Assembly: GCA_013153455.1 (NCBI GenBank) | Contig: JAADEK010000084.1 | Span: 1 to 7,950, forward strand | Length of the DNA stretch: 7,950 bases | Source: Aquificota bacterium | GTDB lineage: Bacteria > Aquificota > Aquificia > Aquificales > Aquificaceae | Direction of reading: 5' to 3' | Shown here: piece by piece, positions 1 through 4,450 of the stretch | Numbering within the stretch: the first letter of the stretch is position 1 | Layout of the letters: each line of letters opens with the position of its first letter | The notes under the pieces: model-generated | Databases searched by the model: none | What the model saw: only the letters and a program-made list of their open reading frames with translations | What the model was told of the DNA's origin: nothing | Made by a program: the position numbers and the translations under genes

Positions 1-290
1 TCTTGGGGCAGGCGTTCCCCGGTTTTTTCTTCCGCTTTGTCTCCCGCGAGGAGCTCAACCCAGTATATCTTTCTTTCGTCCCCGTATGCCTTCTTTACCG
101 CTTCGTTGATGATTAGGAGCATAGCTTGCGTGATTTCGGGTCCTATTCCGTCTCCTTCTATGAAGGGGATTATCGGGTTCGGAGGGACGTCAAGCGTCTT
201 GTCTTCCTTTAGCTTTATAAAGCTTCCTTCTTGGGGGATGTTTGCTTTCCCTTCCCAGTAGTAGACGTTTTCAAACGGTGTTTTATCCAT
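1..290 (-). CDS. icd: NADP-type isocitrate dehydrogenase, N-terminal part (runs off left edge)
   Basis: Isocitrate dehydrogenase interconverts isocitrate and 2-oxoglutarate (plus CO2) in the cytoplasm. In Aquificales the enzyme can work in the reductive TCA cycle, which is known biology for the group and not visible here. The visible 96 residues begin [14 protein letters not shown] and contain the family signature [14 protein letters not shown] (about residues 37-50), followed by a NEAVKKAYG helix and [19 protein letters not shown], all typical of the N-terminal region of bacterial Icd. The ATG at 290-288 is preceded by a strong Shine-Dalgarno GGAGGT (minus strand, 301-296) at 6-nt spacing, so the start is firm. 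It is divergent from the IclR-type regulator and has its own consensus promoter. The catalytic core and C-terminus lie outside the window. Confidence 0.93.
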   Translation of the reverse strand, partial: MDKTPFENVYYWEGKANIPQEGSFIKLKEDKTLDVPPNPIIPFIEGDGIGPEITQAMLLIINEAVKKAYGDERKIYWVELLAGDKAEEKTGERLPQ

Positions 291-315
291 GGCTTACCTC
301 CGTGGGTATGACGTA

Positions 316-344
316 ATTTTAAGCTCGGTATTTTCTTGTGTCAA
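316..344 (-). promoter_or_regulatory. Sigma70-type promoter of icd
   Basis: On the minus strand a perfect -35 hexamer TTGACA (344-339) is separated by exactly 17 bp from TAAAAT (321-316), a five-of-six match to the -10 consensus. Transcription would start near 309, giving a leader of roughly 19 nt that holds the GGAGGT ribosome binding site. This is the best promoter match in the window and suggests strong basal expression of icd. Confidence 0.75.
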
Positions 345-352
345 GATTTTAA

Positions 353-365
353 AACGCGAAGCGTT
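353..365. promoter_or_regulatory. Perfect 13-bp inverted repeat, candidate operator
   Basis: AACGC-GAA-GCGTT is a perfect inverted repeat (5-bp arms, 3-bp centre) in the space between icd and the IclR-type regulator. It lies just upstream of the icd -35 element and just upstream of the possible -10 of the regulator gene. IclR-family proteins commonly bind short palindromes in the intergenic region next to their own gene. Its use as the operator is an inference; a palindrome this short can occur by chance. Confidence 0.35.
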
Positions 366-370
366 CTTGT

Positions 371-376
371 TATAAA
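371..376 (+). promoter_or_regulatory. Possible -10 element of the IclR-type gene
   Basis: TATAAA sits 26 nt upstream of the ATG at 402, which would place the transcript start near 383. No good -35 hexamer is present at 16-18 bp (the best is TTTTAA at 347-352), so the promoter would be weak or activator dependent. Confidence 0.25.
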
Positions 377-401
377 ACCAAAGAGGGTAAAATGTTTCTC
401 T

Positions 402-1061
402 ATGAAAACCCTTCAAAAGGCTTTTATGGTTCTTGAGTATCTCATGGAAAAGGGGGAGGCTGGGGTGACGGAGATAAGCCAGAGTTTAAATCTCAGTAAA
501 AATAACGTATTTCGTGCGCTTATAACGTTTGAGGAGCACGGACTTGTTGAGAAGGACGAGGAGACGGATAAGTATAAGCTCGCCGTGAACGCGGTAAGGC
601 TCGGATACGGCTACATACAAAAAAACCCCTTTATAAAGCTCTCGGAGCCCGTCCTGAAGAACCTGAGGTTTCAGTTGAGCGAGACGGTGAACCTCGCCAT
701 ACTTGACGACAAAAAGGAGTATATAGTCTACGTAGCCCAAGAGGAGACGATAAAGCCGGTTAAGGTAAAGTCAAGGCTCGGGAAGCGTTTTTCCCTCAGC
801 TCATCAACCGCTTCCGCGAAGGCGCTGAGGCGCGCGGTTCTCGGCTCTGAGGGCTTTGTCTTTGACTACGAGTATAACACCGAGACGGAGCTCGCGGGTG
901 GCGCTTGTATCGTTAGGGACTACATGGGAAAGCCGATAGGCGCCATAGAAGTCCTCGCGCCTATATACCGTCTCGGACTTGATAAAATAGAGAACGAGCT
1001 GAAGCCACTTCTCAAGGAGGTGGCTCTTGAGCTTTCCCTGAAACTCGGGTATTGGGACTGA
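402..1061 (+). CDS. IclR-family transcriptional regulator with shortened effector domain
   Basis: A 219-residue DNA-binding regulator. Residues 1-62 form the winged helix-turn-helix (MKTLQKAFMVLEYL, then VTEISQSLNLSKNNVFRAL as the HTH at 22-40 and HGLVEKDEETDKYKL as the wing). Residues 80-215 match the IclR effector-binding domain, with SETVNLAIL, YVAQEE, SRLGKRFSLSSSTASAKAL and DYMGKPIGAIEVLAP in family order. The usual family length is about 250. Here the segment between the 'STA.AKA' motif (136-141) and 'GFVFDYEYN' (151-159) is only about ten residues, so roughly 35-40 residues of helices are missing. I chose the ATG at 402 because the HTH begins there; an in-frame TTG at 336 would add 22 residues that do not fit the family. 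AGAGGG at 382-387 is a possible but distant ribosome binding site. The next gene starts 3 bp downstream. The ligand and target genes are unknown; the divergent icd is the obvious candidate. Confidence 0.85.
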   Translation: MKTLQKAFMVLEYLMEKGEAGVTEISQSLNLSKNNVFRALITFEEHGLVEKDEETDKYKLAVNAVRLGYGYIQKNPFIKLSEPVLKNLRFQLSETVNLAILDDKKEYIVYVAQEETIKPVKVKSRLGKRFSLSSSTASAKALRRAVLGSEGFVFDYEYNTETELAGGACIVRDYMGKPIGAIEVLAPIYRLGLDKIENELKPLLKEVALELSLKLGYWD

Positions 1062-1064
1062 GGT

Positions 1065-2060
1065 ATGTTCAGTTTGAAGTTCTCTCTCTCTTTGTTATCT
1101 TTGATATCCGTTCTCGTTTTGTTTGCGGACTTCTTCGCTCCCTATCCTTACGACCTTCAGAACCGCTCCGCCCCATACCACCCCCCGACGCGCATACATA
1201 TCTTCAAAGACGGGAAGCTTACATTTCCTTTCGTATACAAGTATGAGCTCGTTGACCCTCTTTTTAAGGTTTACAGGGAGGACAAAAGCACCGCCTGCAG
1301 GCTCAAGTTTTTCACAAAAACACCTTACGGTTTTAAGCTCTTTAGCGTTGAGGAACCCTGTCGGGTTTATCTGCTCGGGGCGGACAAGTTGGGGAGGGAT
1401 GTATTTTCGCGCCTTCTTTACGGAGGGAGGTATTCCCTCGGTGTCGCTTTGGTCGGTGTAATTACGACGTTTTTCCTCGGCGCCCTTGTGGGAGGTATCT
1501 CCGGATACTTCGGGGGAAGGGTGGATACGCTCCTCATGAGGCTCGTTGAGGTTCTTATGTCCATCCCCGCTTTTTACCTCCTCCTTTCCTTAAGGGCGGT
1601 TTTCCCTCTTGAGCTGTCAAGCGCTCAGGTCTTTCTCATGATTGTTTTTATACTTTCGTTCCTCGGGTGGGCACCCTTGGCGAGGGTTGTGAGGGGTATG
1701 GTTCTTTCCCTCAGGGAGAGGGAGTTCGTCCTCGCGGCGAAGACATACGGGGCTTCCTCACTTCGTATAATCTTTCGTCATATCCTCCCGAATACGTATT
1801 TTTACCTAATCGTTTCCGCTACGATGGCTGTTCCGGGTTTTATACTCGGTGAGGCTTCTTTGTCCCTTTTGGGTCTCGGGATTCAGGAACCCCAGCCGAG
1901 CTGGGGTAATATGCTTTCGGATGTGAAGAATATAAACGTTCTCTCGTCGTTCCCTTGGCTCGTTTCCCCGGGTGTGGCTATATTTTTAACAGTCCTCGGG
2001 TTTAACCTTTTGGGGGACAGTTTGTTGAGGAAGCAAAGGGATGAAGGTCAAGGTAAATAG
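1065..2060 (+). CDS. ABC transporter permease, DppC/OppC (dipeptide/oligopeptide/nickel) family
   Basis: An inner-membrane permease subunit of a peptide- or nickel-type ABC importer, 331 residues. Apparent membrane segments lie near 5-25, 124-147, 157-178, 188-206, 245-265 and 300-318. The motif LGADKLGRDVFSRLLYGGR (104-122) is the DppC/OppC signature. The cytoplasmic EAA loop that docks the ATPase is at 219-243 (REFVLAAKTYGAS...HILPN). The stretch from 26 to 103 between the first membrane segment and the signature is long for the family and should face the periplasm; it holds the protein's only two cysteines (78 and 99). The start is uncertain: ATG 1065 follows GAGGT (1060-1064) with no spacer, whereas TTG 1074 would sit 9 nt from it and remove only three residues. 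Neither an ATPase nor a binding protein is nearby, so the substrate is not known. The last 20 bp overlap the DUF58 gene. Confidence 0.9.
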   Translation: MFSLKFSLSLLSLISVLVLFADFFAPYPYDLQNRSAPYHPPTRIHIFKDGKLTFPFVYKYELVDPLFKVYREDKSTACRLKFFTKTPYGFKLFSVEEPCRVYLLGADKLGRDVFSRLLYGGRYSLGVALVGVITTFFLGALVGGISGYFGGRVDTLLMRLVEVLMSIPAFYLLLSLRAVFPLELSSAQVFLMIVFILSFLGWAPLARVVRGMVLSLREREFVLAAKTYGASSLRIIFRHILPNTYFYLIVSATMAVPGFILGEASLSLLGLGIQEPQPSWGNMLSDVKNINVLSSFPWLVSPGVAIFLTVLGFNLLGDSLLRKQRDEGQGK

Positions 2061-2925
2061 GGGAGGGAAGGTCCTAATAGCCCTCACGATTCTCCTCGGA
2101 ATCGCAGCGGTTAACACGGGAAACAACCTCCTTTACATGGTTGTCTCATACCTCCTTTCGGGTATGCTGATTTCGGGTTTTGTTTCCCTTATGAACCTGA
2201 GGAATATATCCGTTTCGGTCAGGTTTCCGGACGAGGTATACGAGGGAAAGCCGGTGAAGGCTCTTTTGTCGGTGAGGAAGGAGGGGCGTTTTCCTTCCTT
2301 TCTTATATCGGTTGAGTCTAAAGACGATAGGGTTGTTTTCCCGACGGTTGAGGGTAAGGCTCGGAGCGCTTACCTCAGGTTCGTCTTCAAAAGGAGGGGG
2401 CTTTACGAAAAGGTGAGGCTCAAGGTTAGCTCCGACTTTCCCCTCGGTATGTTTACGCGCTTTTACTTTGCGGACGTGAAGGTGAACCTCGTTGTGTTCC
2501 CGAAACCTAAAAAGGCGAGGTTGCGCTCGCTTTCGGGTGAGAAGAAAGGCTCCGAAACTCCCCTTTCCCTCCTTCGGAAAGGCTACGAGGAGGTAAAGGA
2601 TGTAAGGGATTACACAAACGAGCCTATGAAGCTCATACACTGGAAGCTCTCCGCAAAGAGCGACACGCTAAAGGTAAAGGACATGCTCTCGCGCGAAAGT
2701 CCTTCCCTCGTTCTCTCGCTTGAGAGCGTTGAGGGGGATACCGAGGAGAGATTGCGCGCGCTTTCTTATCTTATCTCAGAGCTGATGGAGCGAGGATACG
2801 CGGTAGGTCTCAGGCTCGGGAGGAGCTACATACCCCCGGGCAAGGGGAAGAAGCACAAGCTCAGGCTCCTTCGGGAGATTGCTCTTTTTGAATCTCCTGA
2901 AACTTCCTCCAGAGGGCTTCCTTGA
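2041..2925 (+). CDS. DUF58-domain membrane protein
   Basis: A 294-residue protein of the DUF58 family, usually found beside MoxR AAA+ ATPases and VWA-domain proteins; its biochemical role is not established. Two membrane helices at about 10-28 and 30-50 are followed by a beta-rich domain with FKRRGLYEKVRLKVSSDFPLGMF (115-137, the 'R.RG...T.DPFG.F'-like segment). The DUF58 signature runs from 186 to 214, with RDYTNEPMKLIHWKLSAKSD giving the conserved R-Y, I-W and SA residues and KVKDM the VK. The C-terminal IPPGKGKKH...LREIALFE (264-284) also fits the family. ATG 2041 lies inside the end of the permease gene (20-bp overlap) and is served by GAGGAA at 2027-2032, 8 nt away. The 3' end overlaps obg on the other strand by 65 bp. 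No moxR or VWA gene is in view. Confidence 0.88.
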   Translation: MKVKVNRGGKVLIALTILLGIAAVNTGNNLLYMVVSYLLSGMLISGFVSLMNLRNISVSVRFPDEVYEGKPVKALLSVRKEGRFPSFLISVESKDDRVVFPTVEGKARSAYLRFVFKRRGLYEKVRLKVSSDFPLGMFTRFYFADVKVNLVVFPKPKKARLRSLSGEKKGSETPLSLLRKGYEEVKDVRDYTNEPMKLIHWKLSAKSDTLKVKDMLSRESPSLVLSLESVEGDTEERLRALSYLISELMERGYAVGLRLGRSYIPPGKGKKHKLRLLREIALFESPETSSRGLP

Positions 2926-3892
2926 GCTCCTTCAGACCCTCCCCCGTGAGCGCGGAAACGGGGTAAAACTCGTATCCGAGCTTACGGAAGTATTCCTTCA
3001 GCTCTTGGAGGAGAGAGCGGTCCGAAAGGGAGTCTATCTTGTTCCCGACGATTATTTGCGGTTTTCTCGCGAGCTCTTCGCTGTAGAGCCTTAGCTCTTT
3101 GTTAAGGGCGTTGAAGGCTTCAACGGGTTCCCTTTCCCTGAAGTCCGAAAGGTCAAGGACGTGCGCGAGGAGTTTCGTTCTCTCAACGTGCCTGAGGAAC
3201 TCATGCCCGAGACCCGCACCCTTGTGAGCGTCTTCTATAAGACCGGGTATGTCCGCTATTACGAGCCTTCTGGTTTCGTCAAGCTCCATAACCCCGAGGT
3301 TAGGGCTCAGGGTTGTAAAGGGGTAGTTCGCTATCTTCGGGTTTGCCCTCGTGAGCTTTGACAGAAGTGTTGATTTTCCTACGTTCGGAAATCCTACGAG
3401 CCCGACGTCCGCTATGGTTTTGAGCTCAAGTATGAGCCACCTTTCTTCCCCGGGCTCACCCTTTTCCGCGTATGTGGGCGCTTGGTTCGTGGGGGTGGCA
3501 AATCGGGCGTTCCCGCGCCCTCCTCTGCCCCCGCGCGCGACAACGCAACGCTGTCCTTCCCTTGTGAGGTCGCAGATTACCTCGCCCGTTACTGCGTCCT
3601 TTACAACCGTTCCGACGGGAACGTATATGATAAGGTCTTCACCCTTTCTCCCGTGCATCTTCTTGCCCTTCCCGGGCTCCCCGTTTTTAGCCACGTAATG
3701 GGTCTTATACTTGAAGTCAAGGAGTGTGTGCTTGGAAGAGGTCGCTACGAGTATAACATCCCCTCCTTTTCCTCCGTCCCCTCCCGCGGGTCCTCCGCGC
3801 GGTCTGAACTTCTCCCTCAGGAAGGCTACCGCTCCGTCCCCGCCCTTTCCTGCCCTGACGTAGATTTTCGCTTTATCAACGAACTTCTCCAT
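2861..3892 (-). CDS. obg: Obg/CgtA-type ribosome-associated GTPase
   Basis: An essential GTPase that binds the 50S subunit and acts in ribosome assembly and stress response. It has 343 residues, typical of the short form. The glycine-rich Obg fold covers 1-158 (MEKFVDKAKIYVRAGKGGDG, FRPRGGPAGGDGGKGG). The G domain follows: G1 GFPNVGKST (167-175), switch I/G2 YPFTTLSPNLG (190-200), G3 DIPGLIE (214-220), G4 NKID (284-287) and G5 SAL (313-315). There is no OCT domain, so the protein ends soon after the G domain. The ATG at 3892-3890 matches the family N-terminus exactly, although the sequence upstream (AACTTGGT) lacks a good Shine-Dalgarno. Its start faces the DnaA-box region and it is transcribed away from it. 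Its last 21 codons are antisense to the end of the DUF58 gene. Confidence 0.97.
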   Translation of the reverse strand: MEKFVDKAKIYVRAGKGGDGAVAFLREKFRPRGGPAGGDGGKGGDVILVATSSKHTLLDFKYKTHYVAKNGEPGKGKKMHGRKGEDLIIYVPVGTVVKDAVTGEVICDLTREGQRCVVARGGRGGRGNARFATPTNQAPTYAEKGEPGEERWLILELKTIADVGLVGFPNVGKSTLLSKLTRANPKIANYPFTTLSPNLGVMELDETRRLVIADIPGLIEDAHKGAGLGHEFLRHVERTKLLAHVLDLSDFREREPVEAFNALNKELRLYSEELARKPQIIVGNKIDSLSDRSLLQELKEYFRKLGYEFYPVSALTGEGLKELKEALWRKFQEIQKEQSPEGA

Positions 3893-3910
3893 ACCAAGTT
3901 ATTAAAGATA

Positions 3911-3928
3911 TACCCCCTCTTACCCCCT
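3911..3928. repeat. Direct repeat TACCCCCT x2 at the left edge of the origin
   Basis: TACCCCCT occurs at 3911-3918 and again at 3921-3928, a 10-bp period, between the obg start and the first DnaA box. It lies in the obg 5' leader or promoter region, where it reads as two G-runs on the minus strand. Its function is unknown. Confidence 0.5.
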
Positions 3929-3938
3929 GAGAAGCCCT

Positions 3939-3947
3939 TGAAAATCA
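3939..3947 (+). repeat. TGAAAATCA repeat, copy 1 (left edge)
   Basis: The first of three identical 9-mers in the same orientation. It lies 17 bp before the first DnaA box. Its immediate context TTGAAAATCAGG resembles the second copy (TTGAAAATCAAAGG). Confidence 0.5.
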
Positions 3948-3964
3948 GGCACAAGAGACACCTT

Positions 3965-4016
3965 TTATCCACAACTTATCCACAATTTATCCACAACTTA
4001 TCCACATCTATCCACA
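3965..4016 (+). repeat. Phased tandem array of DnaA boxes
   Basis: Four exact TTATCCACA boxes at 3965-3973, 3976-3984, 3987-3995 and 3998-4006 repeat with an exact 11-bp period (2-bp spacers AC, AT, AC). A fifth, one-mismatch box CTATCCACA at 4008-4016 follows at 10 bp. All point the same way. One box per helical turn would put DnaA monomers on one face of the DNA and favour cooperative filament formation (inference). Confidence 0.9.
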
Positions 4017-4028
4017 TAAAAATTGTCT

Positions 4029-4037
4029 TTATCCACA
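4029..4037 (+). promoter_or_regulatory. DnaA box
   Basis: An exact TTATCCACA, 12 bp after the tandem array and directly touching the GC hairpin at 4037-4051. Confidence 0.85.
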
Positions 4038-4051
4038 CCCCCGAAGGGGGT
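4037..4051. other. GC-rich hairpin ACCCCC-GAA-GGGGGT
   Basis: A perfect 6-bp stem with a 3-nt loop, starting at the last base of the DnaA box 4029-4037. It is not followed by a T-run on either strand, so it does not look like an intrinsic terminator. A GC-rich block beside a DnaA box and next to a region to be unwound resembles the layout of the B. subtilis basal unwinding system, but this is only an analogy. Confidence 0.6.
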
Positions 4052-4054
4052 CGT

Positions 4055-4063
4055 TGAAAATCA
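4055..4063 (+). repeat. TGAAAATCA repeat, copy 2
   Basis: Identical to copies 1 and 3. It lies between the GC hairpin and the DnaA box at 4081, at the head of a purine-rich tract (4056-4078). Confidence 0.5.
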
Positions 4064-4080
4064 AAGGAAAGAAGAATGCT

Positions 4081-4089
4081 TTATCCACA
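4081..4089 (+). promoter_or_regulatory. DnaA box
   Basis: An exact TTATCCACA, separated by one base from copy A of the 17-bp origin repeat at 4091. Confidence 0.85.
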
Positions 4090-4090
4090 T

Positions 4091-4107
4091 CGTAAGTTAT
4101 TTATAGA
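4091..4107 (+). repeat. 17-bp origin repeat, copy A
   Basis: CGTAAGTTATTTATAGA. The three copies (4091, 4159, 4264) share the consensus CRTAAGTYMYTTATAGA. Copy A directly follows an exact DnaA box, whereas B and C follow a TGTGGAAAG near-box. Downstream similarity between A and C continues (ATTTTTCGTAATT against ATTTTCGTGATT). Confidence 0.75.
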
Positions 4108-4131
4108 CCGTTATTTTTCGTAATTCACGGG

Positions 4132-4140
4132 TTATCCACA
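4132..4140 (+). promoter_or_regulatory. DnaA box enclosed by CGGG/CCCG
   Basis: An exact TTATCCACA flanked by CGGG (4128-4131) and, after one T, CCCG (4142-4145). With its right flank it forms one arm of an inverted repeat whose other arm is 4225-4239. It is the last plus-strand box; all exact boxes further right are on the minus strand. Confidence 0.85.
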
Positions 4141-4147
4141 TCCCGAT

Positions 4148-4156
4148 TGTGGAAAG
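4148..4156 (-). promoter_or_regulatory. Degenerate DnaA box linked to repeat B
   Basis: TGTGGAAAG, that is CTTTCCACA on the minus strand, two mismatches from the consensus. The same nonamer recurs at 4252-4260, both times 2-3 bp before the 17-bp origin repeat, which suggests a conserved weak site and not random decay. Confidence 0.5.
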
Positions 4157-4158
4157 TT

Positions 4159-4175
4159 CGTAAGTCCTTTATAGA
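4159..4175 (+). repeat. 17-bp origin repeat, copy B
   Basis: CGTAAGTCCTTTATAGA, 15 of 17 identical to copy A. It is preceded by TGTGGAAAGTT (4148-4158), giving a 28-bp composite unit shared with copy C. Confidence 0.75.
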
Positions 4176-4230
4176 GCGTTTCATTCCTGTGCGCGAAAAT
4201 ATACGCGGTGTAAAGCACTTAAGACGGGAT

Positions 4231-4249
4231 TGTGGATAAATGTGGATAA
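4231..4249 (-). repeat. Pair of minus-strand DnaA boxes
   Basis: TGTGGATAA at 4231-4239 and 4241-4249, a 10-bp period with one base between them. They face the plus-strand boxes on the left, so the two halves of the region point inward. Confidence 0.88.
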
Positions 4250-4251
4250 CT

Positions 4252-4260
4252 TGTGGAAAG
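4252..4260 (-). promoter_or_regulatory. Degenerate DnaA box linked to repeat C
   Basis: TGTGGAAAG, the same variant as at 4148-4156, two bases after the exact pair at 4231-4249. With that pair it makes a three-site minus-strand array at about 10-11 bp intervals. Confidence 0.5.
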
Positions 4261-4263
4261 TTT

Positions 4264-4280
4264 CATAAGTTCCTTATAGA
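4264..4280 (+). repeat. 17-bp origin repeat, copy C
   Basis: CATAAGTTCCTTATAGA, the third copy of the element. Together with the preceding TGTGGAAAGTTT it matches the composite around copy B with one inserted T. Confidence 0.7.
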
Positions 4281-4335
4281 AGTGGCCATTTTCGTGATTT
4301 AAAAGTTTCGTTCCGTGAAGCATTTGCGAAAAAAT

Positions 4336-4355
4336 TGTGGATAACCTGTGGATAA
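4336..4355 (-). repeat. Pair of minus-strand DnaA boxes (right edge)
   Basis: TGTGGATAA at 4336-4344 and 4347-4355, an 11-bp period with CC between them, preceded by an A-run (4329-4334). This pair is the right-hand counterpart of the tandem array at the left edge. Confidence 0.88.
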
Positions 4356-4371
4356 AATCTCGGGAAATGCC

Positions 4372-4380
4372 TGAAAATCA
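4372..4380 (+). repeat. TGAAAATCA repeat, copy 3 (right edge)
   Basis: Identical to copies 1 and 2 and in the same orientation; copies 1 and 3 bracket all DnaA boxes. It also forms half of a small inverted repeat AAAATC-AAG-GATTTT (4374-4388). Confidence 0.5.
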
Positions 4381-4393
4381 AGGATTTTTAATT

Positions 4394-4423
4394 TTGGGGG
4401 TGTGAAAAGGGGCGCCCTATTAT
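4394..4423 (+). promoter_or_regulatory. Possible promoter of the rimP operon
   Basis: TATTAT (4418-4423, five of six against TATAAT) lies 18 bp after TTGGGG (4394-4399, a poor -35). TAAGAT at 4431-4436 is an alternative -10. The AT-rich run up to the ATG at 4451 may serve both as promoter and as part of the origin. The exact elements are uncertain. Confidence 0.3.
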
Positions 4424-4450
4424 TATTCTTTAAGATACAAAATAATAAGT

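Larger units (their letters stand above)
3893..4450. other. Putative chromosomal replication origin (oriC)
   Basis: This 558-bp stretch has no plausible gene. It contains eleven exact TTATCCACA DnaA boxes. Seven read on the plus strand: 3965, 3976, 3987, 3998, 4029, 4081 and 4132 (start positions). Four read on the minus strand: 4231-4239, 4241-4249, 4336-4344 and 4347-4355. Near-matches lie at 4008-4016 (CTATCCACA), 4148-4156 and 4252-4260 (both CTTTCCACA on the minus strand). AT-rich stretches suitable for unwinding lie at 4096-4125, 4294-4308 and 4418-4450. The flanking genes obg and rimP-nusA are transcribed outward, as expected beside a bidirectional origin. DnaA binding to this box is established in bacteria; the assignment as oriC is an inference, since dnaA and dnaN are not in the window. 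A DnaA-titrating locus is the main alternative, but the mixture of phased arrays, other repeats and AT-rich stretches favours an origin. Confidence 0.85.

Noticed and set aside
37..261. Plus-strand reading frame opposite icd.
   Set aside because: The minus strand encodes a clear Icd N-terminus with its own ribosome binding site and promoter.
336..401. TTG at 336 as start of the IclR-type regulator.
   Set aside because: It adds 22 residues before the family's N-terminal helix, and the segment overlaps the icd -35 element, the palindrome and the probable promoter of the gene.
392..420. ATG at 392, which is well spaced from AGAGGG.
   Set aside because: It is out of frame with the IclR coding sequence and gives a peptide without family resemblance.
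2146..2640. 164-codon minus-strand frame opposite the DUF58 gene.
   Set aside because: The plus strand carries the DUF58 signature and membrane helices in order; the opposite frame resembles no known family.
4037..4051. Intrinsic terminator for a transcript entering the origin.
   Set aside because: The stem is stable but no T-run follows on either strand, and no gene ends there: both flanking genes start at the region's edges.
3482..4057. A 191-codon plus-strand reading frame extending from antisense of obg into the DnaA-box region.
   Set aside because: Its first two-thirds lie antisense to the highly conserved obg gene, and its tail (HLLSTTYPQFIHNLSTSIH) is simply the translated DnaA boxes. 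No family resemblance.
3965..4355. CRISPR array.
   Set aside because: The repeated unit is a 9-mer with 1-2 bp spacers or irregular gaps and occurs in both orientations; it matches the DnaA box and lacks repeat/spacer structure.
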